Shown in pieces: positions 25,283-33,254 of a stretch of DNA of 64,000 nt. Each line of letters starts with the position of its first letter. Position 1 is the stretch's first letter. The stretch spans positions 62,001-126,000 of the forward strand of contig BAAFRX010000001.1 of the NCBI GenBank assembly GCA_045866275.1. The letters run 5' to 3'. Below the pieces are notes generated by a model. It had not been told where the DNA came from. It ran no database searches and worked only from the letters and a program-made list of their open reading frames with translations. The DNA comes from Sideroxyarcus sp045866275. Its GTDB lineage: Bacteria > Pseudomonadota > Gammaproteobacteria > Burkholderiales > Gallionellaceae. Made by a program: the position numbers and the translations under genes.

Positions 25283-25386
25283 GTCGGGTTTCAACCCGAC
25301 ATCTCAGGATAAATCCAACCTCCTGTCGGGTTAAAACCCGACCCACAGGGAGCAGCGGGGGTTTGTAGGTCGGACTTCAGTCCGAC
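25283..25386. repeat. Palindromic repeat cluster after flhC
   Basis: Three perfect hairpins: GTCGGGT-TTCA-ACCCGAC (25283-25300, starting at the base after the flhC stop codon), GTCGGGT-TAAA-ACCCGAC (25325-25342) and GTCGGAC-TTCA-GTCCGAC (25369-25386). The rest of the 312-base gap to motA holds the sigma28 promoter and the flhDC terminator. Confidence 0.88.
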
Positions 25387-25413
25387 GAAGCAGCCCGACC
25401 CGCATTACTCTTC

Positions 25414-25440
25414 TAAAGTTTTACCGAATGTTGCCGCTAC
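25414..25440 (+). promoter_or_regulatory. Sigma28 (FliA) promoter of motAB-che
   Basis: TAAAGTTT-N11-GCCGCTAC: the -35 element is perfect, the spacer is exactly 11 bases, and 6 of 8 bases of the -10 element match TAAAGTTT-N11-GCCGATAA. Predicted start ~25447, giving a ~150-base leader before motA. Its -10 lies in the 5' arm of the terminator hairpin at 25434-25471. Confidence 0.85.
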
Positions 25441-25471
25441 TAATGCAGAGCTTCAGCAGTAGCGGTTTTTT
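25434..25471 (+). terminator. Terminator after flhDC, overlapping the motA promoter
   Basis: An 8-bp stem (CCGCTACT / AGTAGCGG) with a 16-base loop, then TTTTTT. Transcripts starting at the overlapping sigma28 promoter would begin inside the loop and so lack the 5' arm. Confidence 0.78.
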
Positions 25472-25594
25472 ATGGGTATCTGCCCGTCGTAAAAAAAGAA
25501 CAGTTGCCGAAAAGCCGGGCTGTTCGGCGGATGAAGCCAGACAGCCGCTGCTAGCATGAAGCGTAATTGAAACGAATCGGTGAGGGGTGGAGCC

Positions 25595-26449
25595 ATGCTG
25601 GTCATCATTGGGTATGTGGTGGTGTTGGGGTCGGTGTTCGGCGGTTTCGCCATGGCCGGCGGGCATCTGGGCGCGCTGTGGCAGCCGCTTGAATTGCTGA
25701 TGATCGGCGGCGGGGCGCTGGGTGCGTTCTTCGTCGGCAACAACATGAAAGCGATCAAGGCCACCTTCAAGGATGCGCCCAGCCTGCTCAAGGGTTCCAA
25801 GTACAGCAAGGAAACCTACATGGAGCTGATGGCGCTCATGTACGAGTTGCTCGGCAAGGTGCGCAAGGAAGGGATGATGTCGATCGAGGGCGATGTCGAA
25901 AAACCGGAAGAGAGTCCCATCTTCTCCAAGTATCCGAAGATATTGTCCGACCATCACGTGGTCGAGTTCATCACCGACTATCTGCGCATCATGGTCAGCG
26001 GCAATTTGAATGCGATGGAGATCGAGAACCTGATGGATGTCGAGATCGAGACGCATCACCACGAGGCGCTGGTCTCCTCGCATGTTCTTGCCAAATTGGC
26101 CGACGGGATGCCGGCCTTCGGTATCGTGGCTGCGGTGATGGGCGTGGTGCACACCATGGAATCGGTCGGCGTCCCGCCGGCCGAACTGGGCATGCTGATC
26201 GCGCACGCGCTGGTGGGCACCTTCCTCGGCATTTTGCTGGCGTACGGTTTCGTCGGGCCGCTGGCCGGCTTGCTGGAACAGAAGGCGGAAGAGGGCAGCA
26301 AGATGTACCAGGCAATCAAGGTCGTGCTGCTGGCGAATCTGAACGGCTACGCGCCGGTCATGGCGGTGGAGTTCGGGCGCAAGGTACTGAACTCGACCGA
26401 CCGTCCCGGCTTCGCCGAACTGGAAGAGCACGTCAAGCAGAAACGTTGA
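25595..26449 (+). CDS. motA: Flagellar motor stator protein MotA
   Basis: A 284-residue inner-membrane stator subunit with four hydrophobic segments: an N-terminal pair (~2-50), then the large cytoplasmic loop, then a pair at ~165-230 (GMPAFGIVAAVMGVVHTM, LGILLAYGFVGPLAGL). With MotB it conducts protons to drive the flagellum. ATG 25595 follows GAGGGGTGG with good spacing; the GTG at 25580 would leave no RBS. It is the first gene of the sigma28-driven motility operon. Confidence 0.95.
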   Translation: MLVIIGYVVVLGSVFGGFAMAGGHLGALWQPLELLMIGGGALGAFFVGNNMKAIKATFKDAPSLLKGSKYSKETYMELMALMYELLGKVRKEGMMSIEGDVEKPEESPIFSKYPKILSDHHVVEFITDYLRIMVSGNLNAMEIENLMDVEIETHHHEALVSSHVLAKLADGMPAFGIVAAVMGVVHTMESVGVPPAELGMLIAHALVGTFLGILLAYGFVGPLAGLLEQKAEEGSKMYQAIKVVLLANLNGYAPVMAVEFGRKVLNSTDRPGFAELEEHVKQKR

Positions 26450-26459
26450 GCGCGCGACC

Positions 26460-27494
26460 ATGGCTGAAGACAAGAACAAGCGCCCCATCGTCATCAAGCG
26501 CATCAAGAAAGTCGCCGGCGGCCACCACGGCGGCGCGTGGAAGATCGCCTATGCGGACTTCGTGACGGCGATGATGGCGTTCTTCCTGCTGATGTGGCTG
26601 CTGGGTTCGACGGCGAAGGGCGACTTGCAGGGCATCTCGGAATACTTCAAGACGCCGCTCAAGGTGGCGCTGATGGGCGGCTCCGGCAGCGGCGACAGTT
26701 CGAGCATCATCAAGGGCGGCGGCCAGGATCTGACGCGCAGCCAGGGGCAGGTGAAGCAGGGCGAACTGCCGCCGGAAAAGAAAGTCATCAATCTGAAAGC
26801 GGCGCAACAGGAGTTCCTGCGCCTGGAGGCGAAAAAAGAAATCGATCAGTTGCGGCAACTGAAAAAAAATATCGAGGCCGCCATCGAGAGCAACAAGAAG
26901 TTGCAGCAGTTCAAGAGCCAGATCCTGCTCGACCTCACCACCGAAGGGCTGCGCATCCAGATCGTGGATGAGAAGAACCGTCCGATGTTCCAGAGCGGCA
27001 GCGCCAGGCTGGAAGATTACACGCGCGACATCCTGCGCGAGATCGGCCTGATGCTGAACGCCATGCCGAACAAGGTCAGCCTGTCCGGACACACCGACGC
27101 GCAGCCTTATCTGACAGCGGGCGGCCGCTACAGCAACTGGGAATTGTCGGCGGACCGCGCCAACGCCTCGCGCCGCGAGCTGATTGCCGGTGGTCTGGCG
27201 GATGAAAAGATCGTGCGTGTGGTAGGGCTGTCCTCGGCGGTGCTGTTCGACAGCGAGCAGCCGCTGAACCCGATCAACCGGCGCATCAGCATCATCGTGA
27301 TGAACAAGAAAGCGGAAGAGGCGGCCCGCCAGGACGGCGGCACCGTGCAGATCGACGCGGAGAACGGCGACCCGGAAGAATTGCTGGGCGCGTCCGGGGT
27401 GCAGGCCGCCTCCGGGGTTGCCGCCGCAACGGAAGTCCGGCCGACGGATGCGGTGTCCGAAGGTTCCGCGCCGCCGCCGGGCGACAAAAACTAA
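26460..27494 (+). CDS. motB: Flagellar motor protein MotB
   Basis: A 344-residue stator anchor. One membrane helix (~30-50, YADFVTAMMAFFLLMW) carries the proton-binding aspartate. A charged periplasmic linker follows, then an OmpA-like peptidoglycan-binding domain (~170-285, with LSGHTDAQPY and NWELSADRAN). The last ~55 residues are Ala/Pro-rich and look disordered. It starts 10 bases after motA. Its stop codon overlaps the -35 element of the next sigma28 promoter. Confidence 0.95.
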   Translation: MAEDKNKRPIVIKRIKKVAGGHHGGAWKIAYADFVTAMMAFFLLMWLLGSTAKGDLQGISEYFKTPLKVALMGGSGSGDSSSIIKGGGQDLTRSQGQVKQGELPPEKKVINLKAAQQEFLRLEAKKEIDQLRQLKKNIEAAIESNKKLQQFKSQILLDLTTEGLRIQIVDEKNRPMFQSGSARLEDYTRDILREIGLMLNAMPNKVSLSGHTDAQPYLTAGGRYSNWELSADRANASRRELIAGGLADEKIVRVVGLSSAVLFDSEQPLNPINRRISIIVMNKKAEEAARQDGGTVQIDAENGDPEELLGASGVQAASGVAAATEVRPTDAVSEGSAPPPGDKN

Positions 27495-27518
27495 AGAATT
27501 GCCGCACCAGGCCGATAG
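27492..27518 (+). promoter_or_regulatory. Internal sigma28 promoter before the heme-motif MCP
   Basis: TAAAGAAT-N11-GCCGATAG: 13 of 16 bases match the FliA consensus and the spacer is exactly 11. The first three bases are the motB stop codon. It allows the chemoreceptor and che genes to be expressed separately from motAB. Confidence 0.85.
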
Positions 27519-27549
27519 TTGAACACACGAAGAATTGAAGGGGCCGGAC

Positions 27550-29175
27550 ATGAACGCATGGTGGGGAAAACTTTCGCTGAAGAGCAAGCTGCAGTTGCCG
27601 ATCCAGCTGATCCTGCTGGTGATCATGGTGCTGGCGCAGCGCGCAGCCTTGAGCACGTTCGAGGAGCGCGTGCTGGAAGATGCGCGGCAAAAAGCCGAGG
27701 TGTCCGCCGACGGCGTGTTGAACGGCCTCAATATGCTGATGCTCAACGGCATCATCAGCGACGCCGACCAGCGCAAGCTGTATGTGGAGAAGATGGGCGC
27801 CTCGAACAAGGTGCTTGAACTGCGCGTGATGCGCAACAAACCCGTGATAGACCAATTCGGGCCGGGGATGCCTTCCGAGCAGGCCCGGGACGACCTGGAC
27901 CGGCGTGCCCTGGCAACGGGCGAGCAGCAAACCGCGCTGGCGGAAACTTCCGGCAAGAATTCGCTGCGCGTGGTGGTTCCCTTCATTGCGCGCAAGGCGT
28001 TTCGCGGCACCAACTGCCTGATGTGCCACATCGTGCCGGAGGGGTCGGTCAACGGTGCGGCGAGCATCACCCTCGACCTGTCGGAAGAATTCGCCCTGAT
28101 CGCAAAGGCAAACACGATCTCGTGGGGGGCGCAGGTGCTGGTGCAGGTTCTGCTGTATTTCCTGATCGGCTGGCTGATCAGCATTGTCACGCGCCAGACC
28201 CATGAATTGCAGCAGGCGATGCTGGCGATGCAGGCGAGCGGCGATCTGGCGAAGCGCGCGCCGGTGCGCAGCCAGGATGAGGTCGGACAGACGGTGCAGG
28301 CATTCAACGCACTGGCCAATAATTTCCAGGTGATCGTTTCCCAGGTCGATGGCCAGGCGAAGCAGGTATCGGTTGCGGCTCATGCGCTGGCGGAAGACGC
28401 GGCCACGCTGGCCGACAGCGTGCACAAGCAGAATGACGCCGCAACGGCCGTGGTCGGCGCGGTGGCAAAGGTGAGCGGCAGCATCGGGATGGTTGCGGAG
28501 GGCGCGGAGCGCGTGGCGAAACTTTCCCATGAAAGCCTGGAACGCGCCAATCACGGCCAGAGCAGCCTGCAGGAAATGGTGCTGGAACTGGGCAGCGTGG
28601 AAAAGGCAGTGCAGGAGATCGCCCATTCCGTCGGCCAGTTCGTGGCCAACACGCAGAGCATCACCAACATGACGCAGCAAGTGCGCGACATTGCCGAGCA
28701 GACCAATCTGCTGGCGCTGAACGCCGCCATCGAGGCGGCGCGCGCCGGCGAACAGGGCAGAGGATTTGCGGTAGTGGCGGACGAGGTGCGCAAGCTGGCG
28801 GAAAAATCCGCGCAATCGGCGAGCCAGATCGACGAGGTCACCCAATCGCTGGGGGCGCAGTCAGAACAGGTCGAGCGCACGGTGCAGCTGGGCATGAATG
28901 CGTTGCAAACCAGCCAGTCCCATGTCGGGGAAGTGACCCAGATCCTGGTCGAGTCGAACCGGTCGGTGGGCGGCGTCAACGACGGCCTGGAAGAAATCTC
29001 GCGCTCGATCAATTCGCAGCGCGATGCCACGCAGGAGATCGCGCGCAATATCGAGCGCATCGCCGGCATGTCGCAGCAAAGCGATGCCATCGTGCAGCGC
29101 ACCGTTGTCGCGGTGCAGGGCATGAAACAAATATCGACCCATTTGAGCAAGACGGTGGGGCGCTTCAAAGTCTGA
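27550..29175 (+). CDS. Methyl-accepting chemotaxis protein with periplasmic CXXCH (c-heme) motif
   Basis: A 541-residue chemoreceptor: an N-terminal hydrophobic segment (~15-35), a periplasmic sensor (~36-185), a second membrane helix (~195-215), HAMP (~215-270) and a signalling domain with the conserved hairpin tip (DIAEQTNLLALNAAIEAARA). The sensor contains CLMCH at residues 156-160, a c-type heme attachment motif just before the second helix, so it is probably a redox- or gas-sensing receptor. ATG 27550 with GAAGGGG upstream is chosen over TTG 27535. It follows its own sigma28 promoter. Confidence 0.92.
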   Translation: MNAWWGKLSLKSKLQLPIQLILLVIMVLAQRAALSTFEERVLEDARQKAEVSADGVLNGLNMLMLNGIISDADQRKLYVEKMGASNKVLELRVMRNKPVIDQFGPGMPSEQARDDLDRRALATGEQQTALAETSGKNSLRVVVPFIARKAFRGTNCLMCHIVPEGSVNGAASITLDLSEEFALIAKANTISWGAQVLVQVLLYFLIGWLISIVTRQTHELQQAMLAMQASGDLAKRAPVRSQDEVGQTVQAFNALANNFQVIVSQVDGQAKQVSVAAHALAEDAATLADSVHKQNDAATAVVGAVAKVSGSIGMVAEGAERVAKLSHESLERANHGQSSLQEMVLELGSVEKAVQEIAHSVGQFVANTQSITNMTQQVRDIAEQTNLLALNAAIEAARAGEQGRGFAVVADEVRKLAEKSAQSASQIDEVTQSLGAQSEQVERTVQLGMNALQTSQSHVGEVTQILVESNRSVGGVNDGLEEISRSINSQRDATQEIARNIERIAGMSQQSDAIVQRTVVAVQGMKQISTHLSKTVGRFKV

Positions 29176-29190
29176 TTAAAGGAGGATGAA

Positions 29191-30843
29191 ATGTTTAGCA
29201 ACATGACCATCAAAGGGAGGCTGATTCTGCTCTTGTGCATCCTCATGGCAATCGGTGCCGGGGTCGTCGCATCCGCCTACATCGGATTCGCCAATTTTCA
29301 GACGGCCACGCAGGATATCGCCGAGCGACGCATCCTGCTGATCCGCACCGTGAACCGGGCAATGACCACGCTCCAGAGCAACAAGGTCGAAGTGATGGCG
29401 GCTTTGCAGCACGATCCAAACGGGATGGTGGCGGCGCTGCATGACCATCCGGTTACCCGGCATTTCGAGGCGATCGCGGAAAACAACAAGAAGCTCGATG
29501 AGTATTTCGCCGAACTGGGGAATAACTCTCACAGTGAGAAAGGCCGGCAATTTCTGGAGGCCTTCCGCGAGGCGCGCAACGCTTTTGACGAAGCCGGCTT
29601 ACTGCCCACGCTGGAGCTGATCAAGTCCGGAAATTACGCCCAGGCAGACAAGTCGCTGCTGACGAAAATGAACCCCTTGTCCACCTCGGCGATCGAGAAG
29701 GGGCGCGCCCTTGCCAGTCACGAGGATGAGGGGGCACACCAGGCATTCGAGCAGTCCATGAAAGGCGCGCATCTGGCCGAAATCATCATGCTGGCCGGCA
29801 TGTTGCTGGCGCTGATCGTCGGCGGAGGCATGGCCTATTCGGTGATCTCCGGCATTGCGCGCTCCACCGGCGAGATGCGCGCGGGGATGGCCAGCACGGC
29901 CGCCGACGGCGATCTGACGCGCCGGGTCAACGTGGTGGGCAAGGATGAGGTTGCCCAGGCGGCGGGGGCTTACAACACGCTGATGGCCAACATCAGCCAG
30001 ACCATTGGCCATGTCAATCGCGGCGCCAACGCCGTGCTGACCACGGCGACCGAATTGGCCGGCGCATCGGGCCGCATCACCCAGGCATCCCGGGCACAGA
30101 GCGAGGCGGCCGCCTCGACGGCGGCCGCGCTGGAGGAAATCACGGTCAGCATCAATTCGGTTGCCGACAATTCGGAGGACGTGCGCAAGCAGTCCGAGTC
30201 GATCCTGCAACAAGCCACCGAGGGCAATGAAAGCGTGACGGTGATGATGGCGGAGATCGACAAGGTCGAGGCGTCGGTCAATCAGATCGCCAGCTCGGTC
30301 AAGGAGTTCGTCGAGAGCACGCGCGCCATTGCCGGCATGACCCAGCAGGTGAAGGAGATCGCCGACCAGACCAATCTGCTGGCGCTAAATGCCGCCATCG
30401 AGGCGGCGCGCGCCGGCGAACAGGGCAGAGGATTTGCGGTGGTGGCCGACGAGGTGCGCAAGCTGGCGGAGAAATCCGCGCAATCGGCAAGCGAGATCGA
30501 TCAGGTGACCAATGCCCTGAACAAGAAGTCAGGGTACGTCGAAACAAGCGTGCAGGAGGGACTGCGCGCCCTGCGCACCACCCAGGAGAAAGTCGAGCGT
30601 GTGGCGGAAGTGCTCGCCGGCACGGGCGATGCGATCCGGAAGTCCAGCCTCGGGGTGCGCGATATTTCGGCGTCGGTCAGCGAACAAAGCCTGGCCAGCA
30701 CGGAGATTGCGCGGAACGTGGAGAAAATCGCGCAAATGGCGGAAGAGAACCACGCGGCAGTGGATTCCAACGCGCAGGACATCCAGCGCCTGGAACAGGT
30801 CGCGCGTGAATTGCAGCAGGCCGTGGGCAAGTTCCGCGTTTGA
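29191..30843 (+). CDS. Methyl-accepting chemotaxis protein (four-helix sensor)
   Basis: A 550-residue chemoreceptor with membrane helices at ~10-30 and ~190-212. The helical periplasmic domain between them fits the 4HB_MCP (Tar-like) type. HAMP (~213-268) and the coiled-coil signalling domain follow. No CXXCH or other cofactor motif is seen; the ligand is unknown. The signalling tip is nearly identical at DNA level to that of the preceding receptor (30391-30492 versus 28723-28824). A strong AAAGGAGG precedes ATG 29191. The gene lies 15 bases after the previous one, in the same operon. Confidence 0.93.
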   Translation: MFSNMTIKGRLILLLCILMAIGAGVVASAYIGFANFQTATQDIAERRILLIRTVNRAMTTLQSNKVEVMAALQHDPNGMVAALHDHPVTRHFEAIAENNKKLDEYFAELGNNSHSEKGRQFLEAFREARNAFDEAGLLPTLELIKSGNYAQADKSLLTKMNPLSTSAIEKGRALASHEDEGAHQAFEQSMKGAHLAEIIMLAGMLLALIVGGGMAYSVISGIARSTGEMRAGMASTAADGDLTRRVNVVGKDEVAQAAGAYNTLMANISQTIGHVNRGANAVLTTATELAGASGRITQASRAQSEAAASTAAALEEITVSINSVADNSEDVRKQSESILQQATEGNESVTVMMAEIDKVEASVNQIASSVKEFVESTRAIAGMTQQVKEIADQTNLLALNAAIEAARAGEQGRGFAVVADEVRKLAEKSAQSASEIDQVTNALNKKSGYVETSVQEGLRALRTTQEKVERVAEVLAGTGDAIRKSSLGVRDISASVSEQSLASTEIARNVEKIAQMAEENHAAVDSNAQDIQRLEQVARELQQAVGKFRV

Positions 30844-30873
30844 GACGCAACAGGAAGGCGAGGAGAGAGAGCA

Positions 30874-31818
30874 ATGTCAGACCTGCTGAAAAACATCGAT
30901 GCGCGCACCAAGCTGGCGGGCACCAACAAACTGGAAATCCTGATGTTCTCGCTTGGCAAGGATTTGCGCACCGGGCGCGAGGAGACCTTCGGCATCAATG
31001 TGTTCAAGGTGCGCGAGGTGATGCGCATCCCCGAGATCACCCGTGCGCCGGAGATGCCGGCCGCAGTCGAAGGGATGGTCAGCCTGCGCGGGGCGCTGGT
31101 GCCGGTGATCGATCTGGCGAAGTACATCGGCATGGAGCCCGACGGCCAGCCGGGCATCATGATCGTGACCGAATACAACGGCTACACCCAGGGGTTTCTG
31201 GTCAGGGCGGTGGACAACATCCTGCGTCTGGACTGGTCGGCGATGCGCGTGCCGCCGGAGATGCTGGTCGCGGAACTGGGCGGGCTGGTCACCGCCATCA
31301 CCGAGCTGAAGGACAAGCGGCTGGTGATGATGCTGGACGTGGAGAAGGTGCTGGCCGAGACCGGGCATTTCGGCAGCGACGAGATGATCTTCAAGGCGGT
31401 CAGACATCTGGGCAAGGAGAACCGCACGGTGTTTTTTGCCGACGATTCGTCCGTGGCGCGCAATCAGATCGCGCGCACGCTGGAAGCGATGGGCGTGAAG
31501 TCGATCTCTGCCATCAATGGCCGCAGGGCATGGGAAGAGCTGTCGCGCATGGCGGACTATGCCGATTCCTCCAATACGCCGCTCAGGGAGATGGTGCAGG
31601 TCATCCTGACCGATGTGGAGATGCCGGAGATGGACGGTTACATGCTGACGCGCAAGATCAAGGCGGACAAGCGTTTCAACGGCATCCCGGTGCTGATGCA
31701 CTCCTCGCTGTCGAGCAGTTCCAATCAGCAACTGGGCAAGGCCGTCGGCGTGGATGAATATGTGCCGAAATTCGAGCCGCAGAAATTGTCGCAGACGCTG
31801 GCGCGTCTGTTGGCGTAG
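30874..31818 (+). CDS. cheV: Chemotaxis coupling protein CheV (first copy)
   Basis: A 314-residue CheW-receiver fusion. The CheW-like domain (~1-165) couples receptors to CheA. The C-terminal receiver domain (~180-312) has acidic ADDSS, phospho-acceptor in ILTDVEMPEMDGY and the VPKFEP lysine. No stand-alone cheW is present between motA and cheB, so the two CheV proteins may carry the coupling function, unless a cheW lies elsewhere. Confidence 0.95.
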   Translation: MSDLLKNIDARTKLAGTNKLEILMFSLGKDLRTGREETFGINVFKVREVMRIPEITRAPEMPAAVEGMVSLRGALVPVIDLAKYIGMEPDGQPGIMIVTEYNGYTQGFLVRAVDNILRLDWSAMRVPPEMLVAELGGLVTAITELKDKRLVMMLDVEKVLAETGHFGSDEMIFKAVRHLGKENRTVFFADDSSVARNQIARTLEAMGVKSISAINGRRAWEELSRMADYADSSNTPLREMVQVILTDVEMPEMDGYMLTRKIKADKRFNGIPVLMHSSLSSSSNQQLGKAVGVDEYVPKFEPQKLSQTLARLLA

Positions 31819-31828
31819 GGAGAGACCG

Positions 31829-32770
31829 ATGAGCTACACAGAAGACATGACTTCGTCCGACAGCCTGCTCGACCATGTCGATGCGCGCACCAATCTGGCC
31901 GGCACCAACAAGATGGAAATCCTGCTGTTCAGTCTGGGCGGCGAGGAGAAGTTCGGCATCAACGTGTTCAAGGTGAAAGAGGTGTCGCAGGCCGGCAAGA
32001 TCACGCGCACGCCGAACATGCCGGGCGGGGTGGACGGCATCGTCAGTCTGCGCGGCCATGTGATGCCGGTGCTCAATCTGGCAAAGTTCATGGGGGTCAA
32101 GGAAACCGCGCCGCACCAGACCATGATGGTGGCCGAGTACAACACGCACATCCTGGGTTTTCTGGTGAAGGACGTGGACCGTATCATCCGCGTGGACTGG
32201 GACAAGGTGCGCCCGACCGAGGGGATGCTTTCCGATAAGGGCGCGCTGATCACGGCAATCACCAATCTGGACGACGGGTCGCTGGTGTCGATCCTGGATG
32301 TCGAGCAGATTTTGTCCGATGCGTTTGGCGAGGCCATCGTCGGCAACGTCGAGAAGGTCGAAGCAGGGCATGAATTGTGCGTCTTTTTCGCGGATGACTC
32401 GATGGTGGCGCGGCGCAAGATCACCGAGGTGCTGGACAAGATGGGCGTCAAGCATATCCAGGCGAATAACGGGCAGGAGGCGTGGGAGCGCCTGCGCGGG
32501 ATGGCCGATGGCGCGCAGAGCAGCGGGCAGGATTTGCGCGACCAGATCCAGGTCATCCTGACCGACGCCGAGATGCCGGTGATGGATGGCTATGTGCTGA
32601 CGCAGAACATCAAGAACGACAAGCGCTTCGAAGGCATCCCGGTGGTGATGCATTCTTCTTTGTCGTCGGATGCGAACCGGGCGATGGGCAAGCGTGTGGG
32701 GGTGGACTACTACGTGCCAAAGTTCGATTCGCAGGTGTTGTCGTCCACGTTGCGGCCGCTGCTGACGTAA
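31829..32770 (+). CDS. cheV: Chemotaxis coupling protein CheV (second copy)
   Basis: A 313-residue CheW-receiver fusion homologous to the preceding gene throughout, so a tandem duplication. The phospho-acceptor motif ILTDAEMPVMDGY and the lysine in VPKFDS are intact. ATG 31829 follows AGGGAGAG with good spacing and comes 10 bases after the first cheV. Divergence between the copies is considerable, so the duplication is not recent. Two palindromic hairpins follow the gene. Confidence 0.95.
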   Translation: MSYTEDMTSSDSLLDHVDARTNLAGTNKMEILLFSLGGEEKFGINVFKVKEVSQAGKITRTPNMPGGVDGIVSLRGHVMPVLNLAKFMGVKETAPHQTMMVAEYNTHILGFLVKDVDRIIRVDWDKVRPTEGMLSDKGALITAITNLDDGSLVSILDVEQILSDAFGEAIVGNVEKVEAGHELCVFFADDSMVARRKITEVLDKMGVKHIQANNGQEAWERLRGMADGAQSSGQDLRDQIQVILTDAEMPVMDGYVLTQNIKNDKRFEGIPVVMHSSLSSDANRAMGKRVGVDYYVPKFDSQVLSSTLRPLLT

Positions 32771-32778
32771 GGATGTGG

Positions 32779-32820
32779 GTCGGACTTTAGTCCGACAACG
32801 GTGTCGGGTTGAAACCCGAC
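32779..32820. repeat. Palindromic hairpin pair between cheV and cheY
   Basis: GTCGGAC-TTTA-GTCCGAC (32779-32796) and GTCGGGT-TGAA-ACCCGAC (32803-32820). They show both stem versions of the family side by side. An in-frame TTG at 32809 inside the second hairpin is not the cheY start. Confidence 0.88.
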
Positions 32821-32847
32821 CCACAAGGTGTGTATGAGGGGATGAAA

Positions 32848-33246
32848 ATGGGTATAGAGAACACAAAATTTCTGGTGGTGGATGACTTCTCCACGATGCG
32901 GCGCATCGTGCGCAATCTGCTCAAGGAGCTGGGCTTCACCAATGTGCAGGAAGCGGTGGACGGCGTCGATGCGTTGCAAAAACTGCGCGGCGACCCGTTC
33001 GATTTCGTGGTGTCCGACTGGAACATGCCCAACATGACCGGGATCGAGCTGTTGCGCGCGATTCGCGCCGATGCCGCCCTGAAGCATCTGCCGGTCTTGA
33101 TGGTGACGGCCGAGGCGAAGAAGGAAAACATCATCGAGGCCGCGCAGGCGGGGGCCTCCGGCTATGTGGTCAAGCCGTTCACGGCGGCGACTCTGGATGA
33201 AAAACTGAAGAAGATCTTTGCGGCGTTCCCGCAATTGAACAAGTGA
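32848..33246 (+). CDS. cheY: Chemotaxis response regulator CheY
   Basis: A 132-residue single receiver domain. It has VVDDFSTMRRIVRN at the N-terminus, phospho-acceptor Asp in VVSDWNMPNMTG, the switch threonine in MVTAEA, and the VVKPF lysine. Phospho-CheY binds FliM to change motor rotation. ATG 32848 is chosen because GAGGGG at 32835-32840 is 7 bases away. The gene is followed 8 bases later by cheZ. Confidence 0.96.
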   Translation: MGIENTKFLVVDDFSTMRRIVRNLLKELGFTNVQEAVDGVDALQKLRGDPFDFVVSDWNMPNMTGIELLRAIRADAALKHLPVLMVTAEAKKENIIEAAQAGASGYVVKPFTAATLDEKLKKIFAAFPQLNK

Positions 33247-33254
33247 GGTGAATC

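Noticed and set aside
19341..25386. CRISPR array
   Set aside because: Repeats are self-complementary, irregularly spaced, vary in sequence and have no uniform spacers; no cas genes are present.
32809..32847. Upstream TTG start for CheY
   Set aside because: It lies inside a palindromic repeat; ATG 32848 has a well-spaced GAGGGG and gives the normal CheY length.
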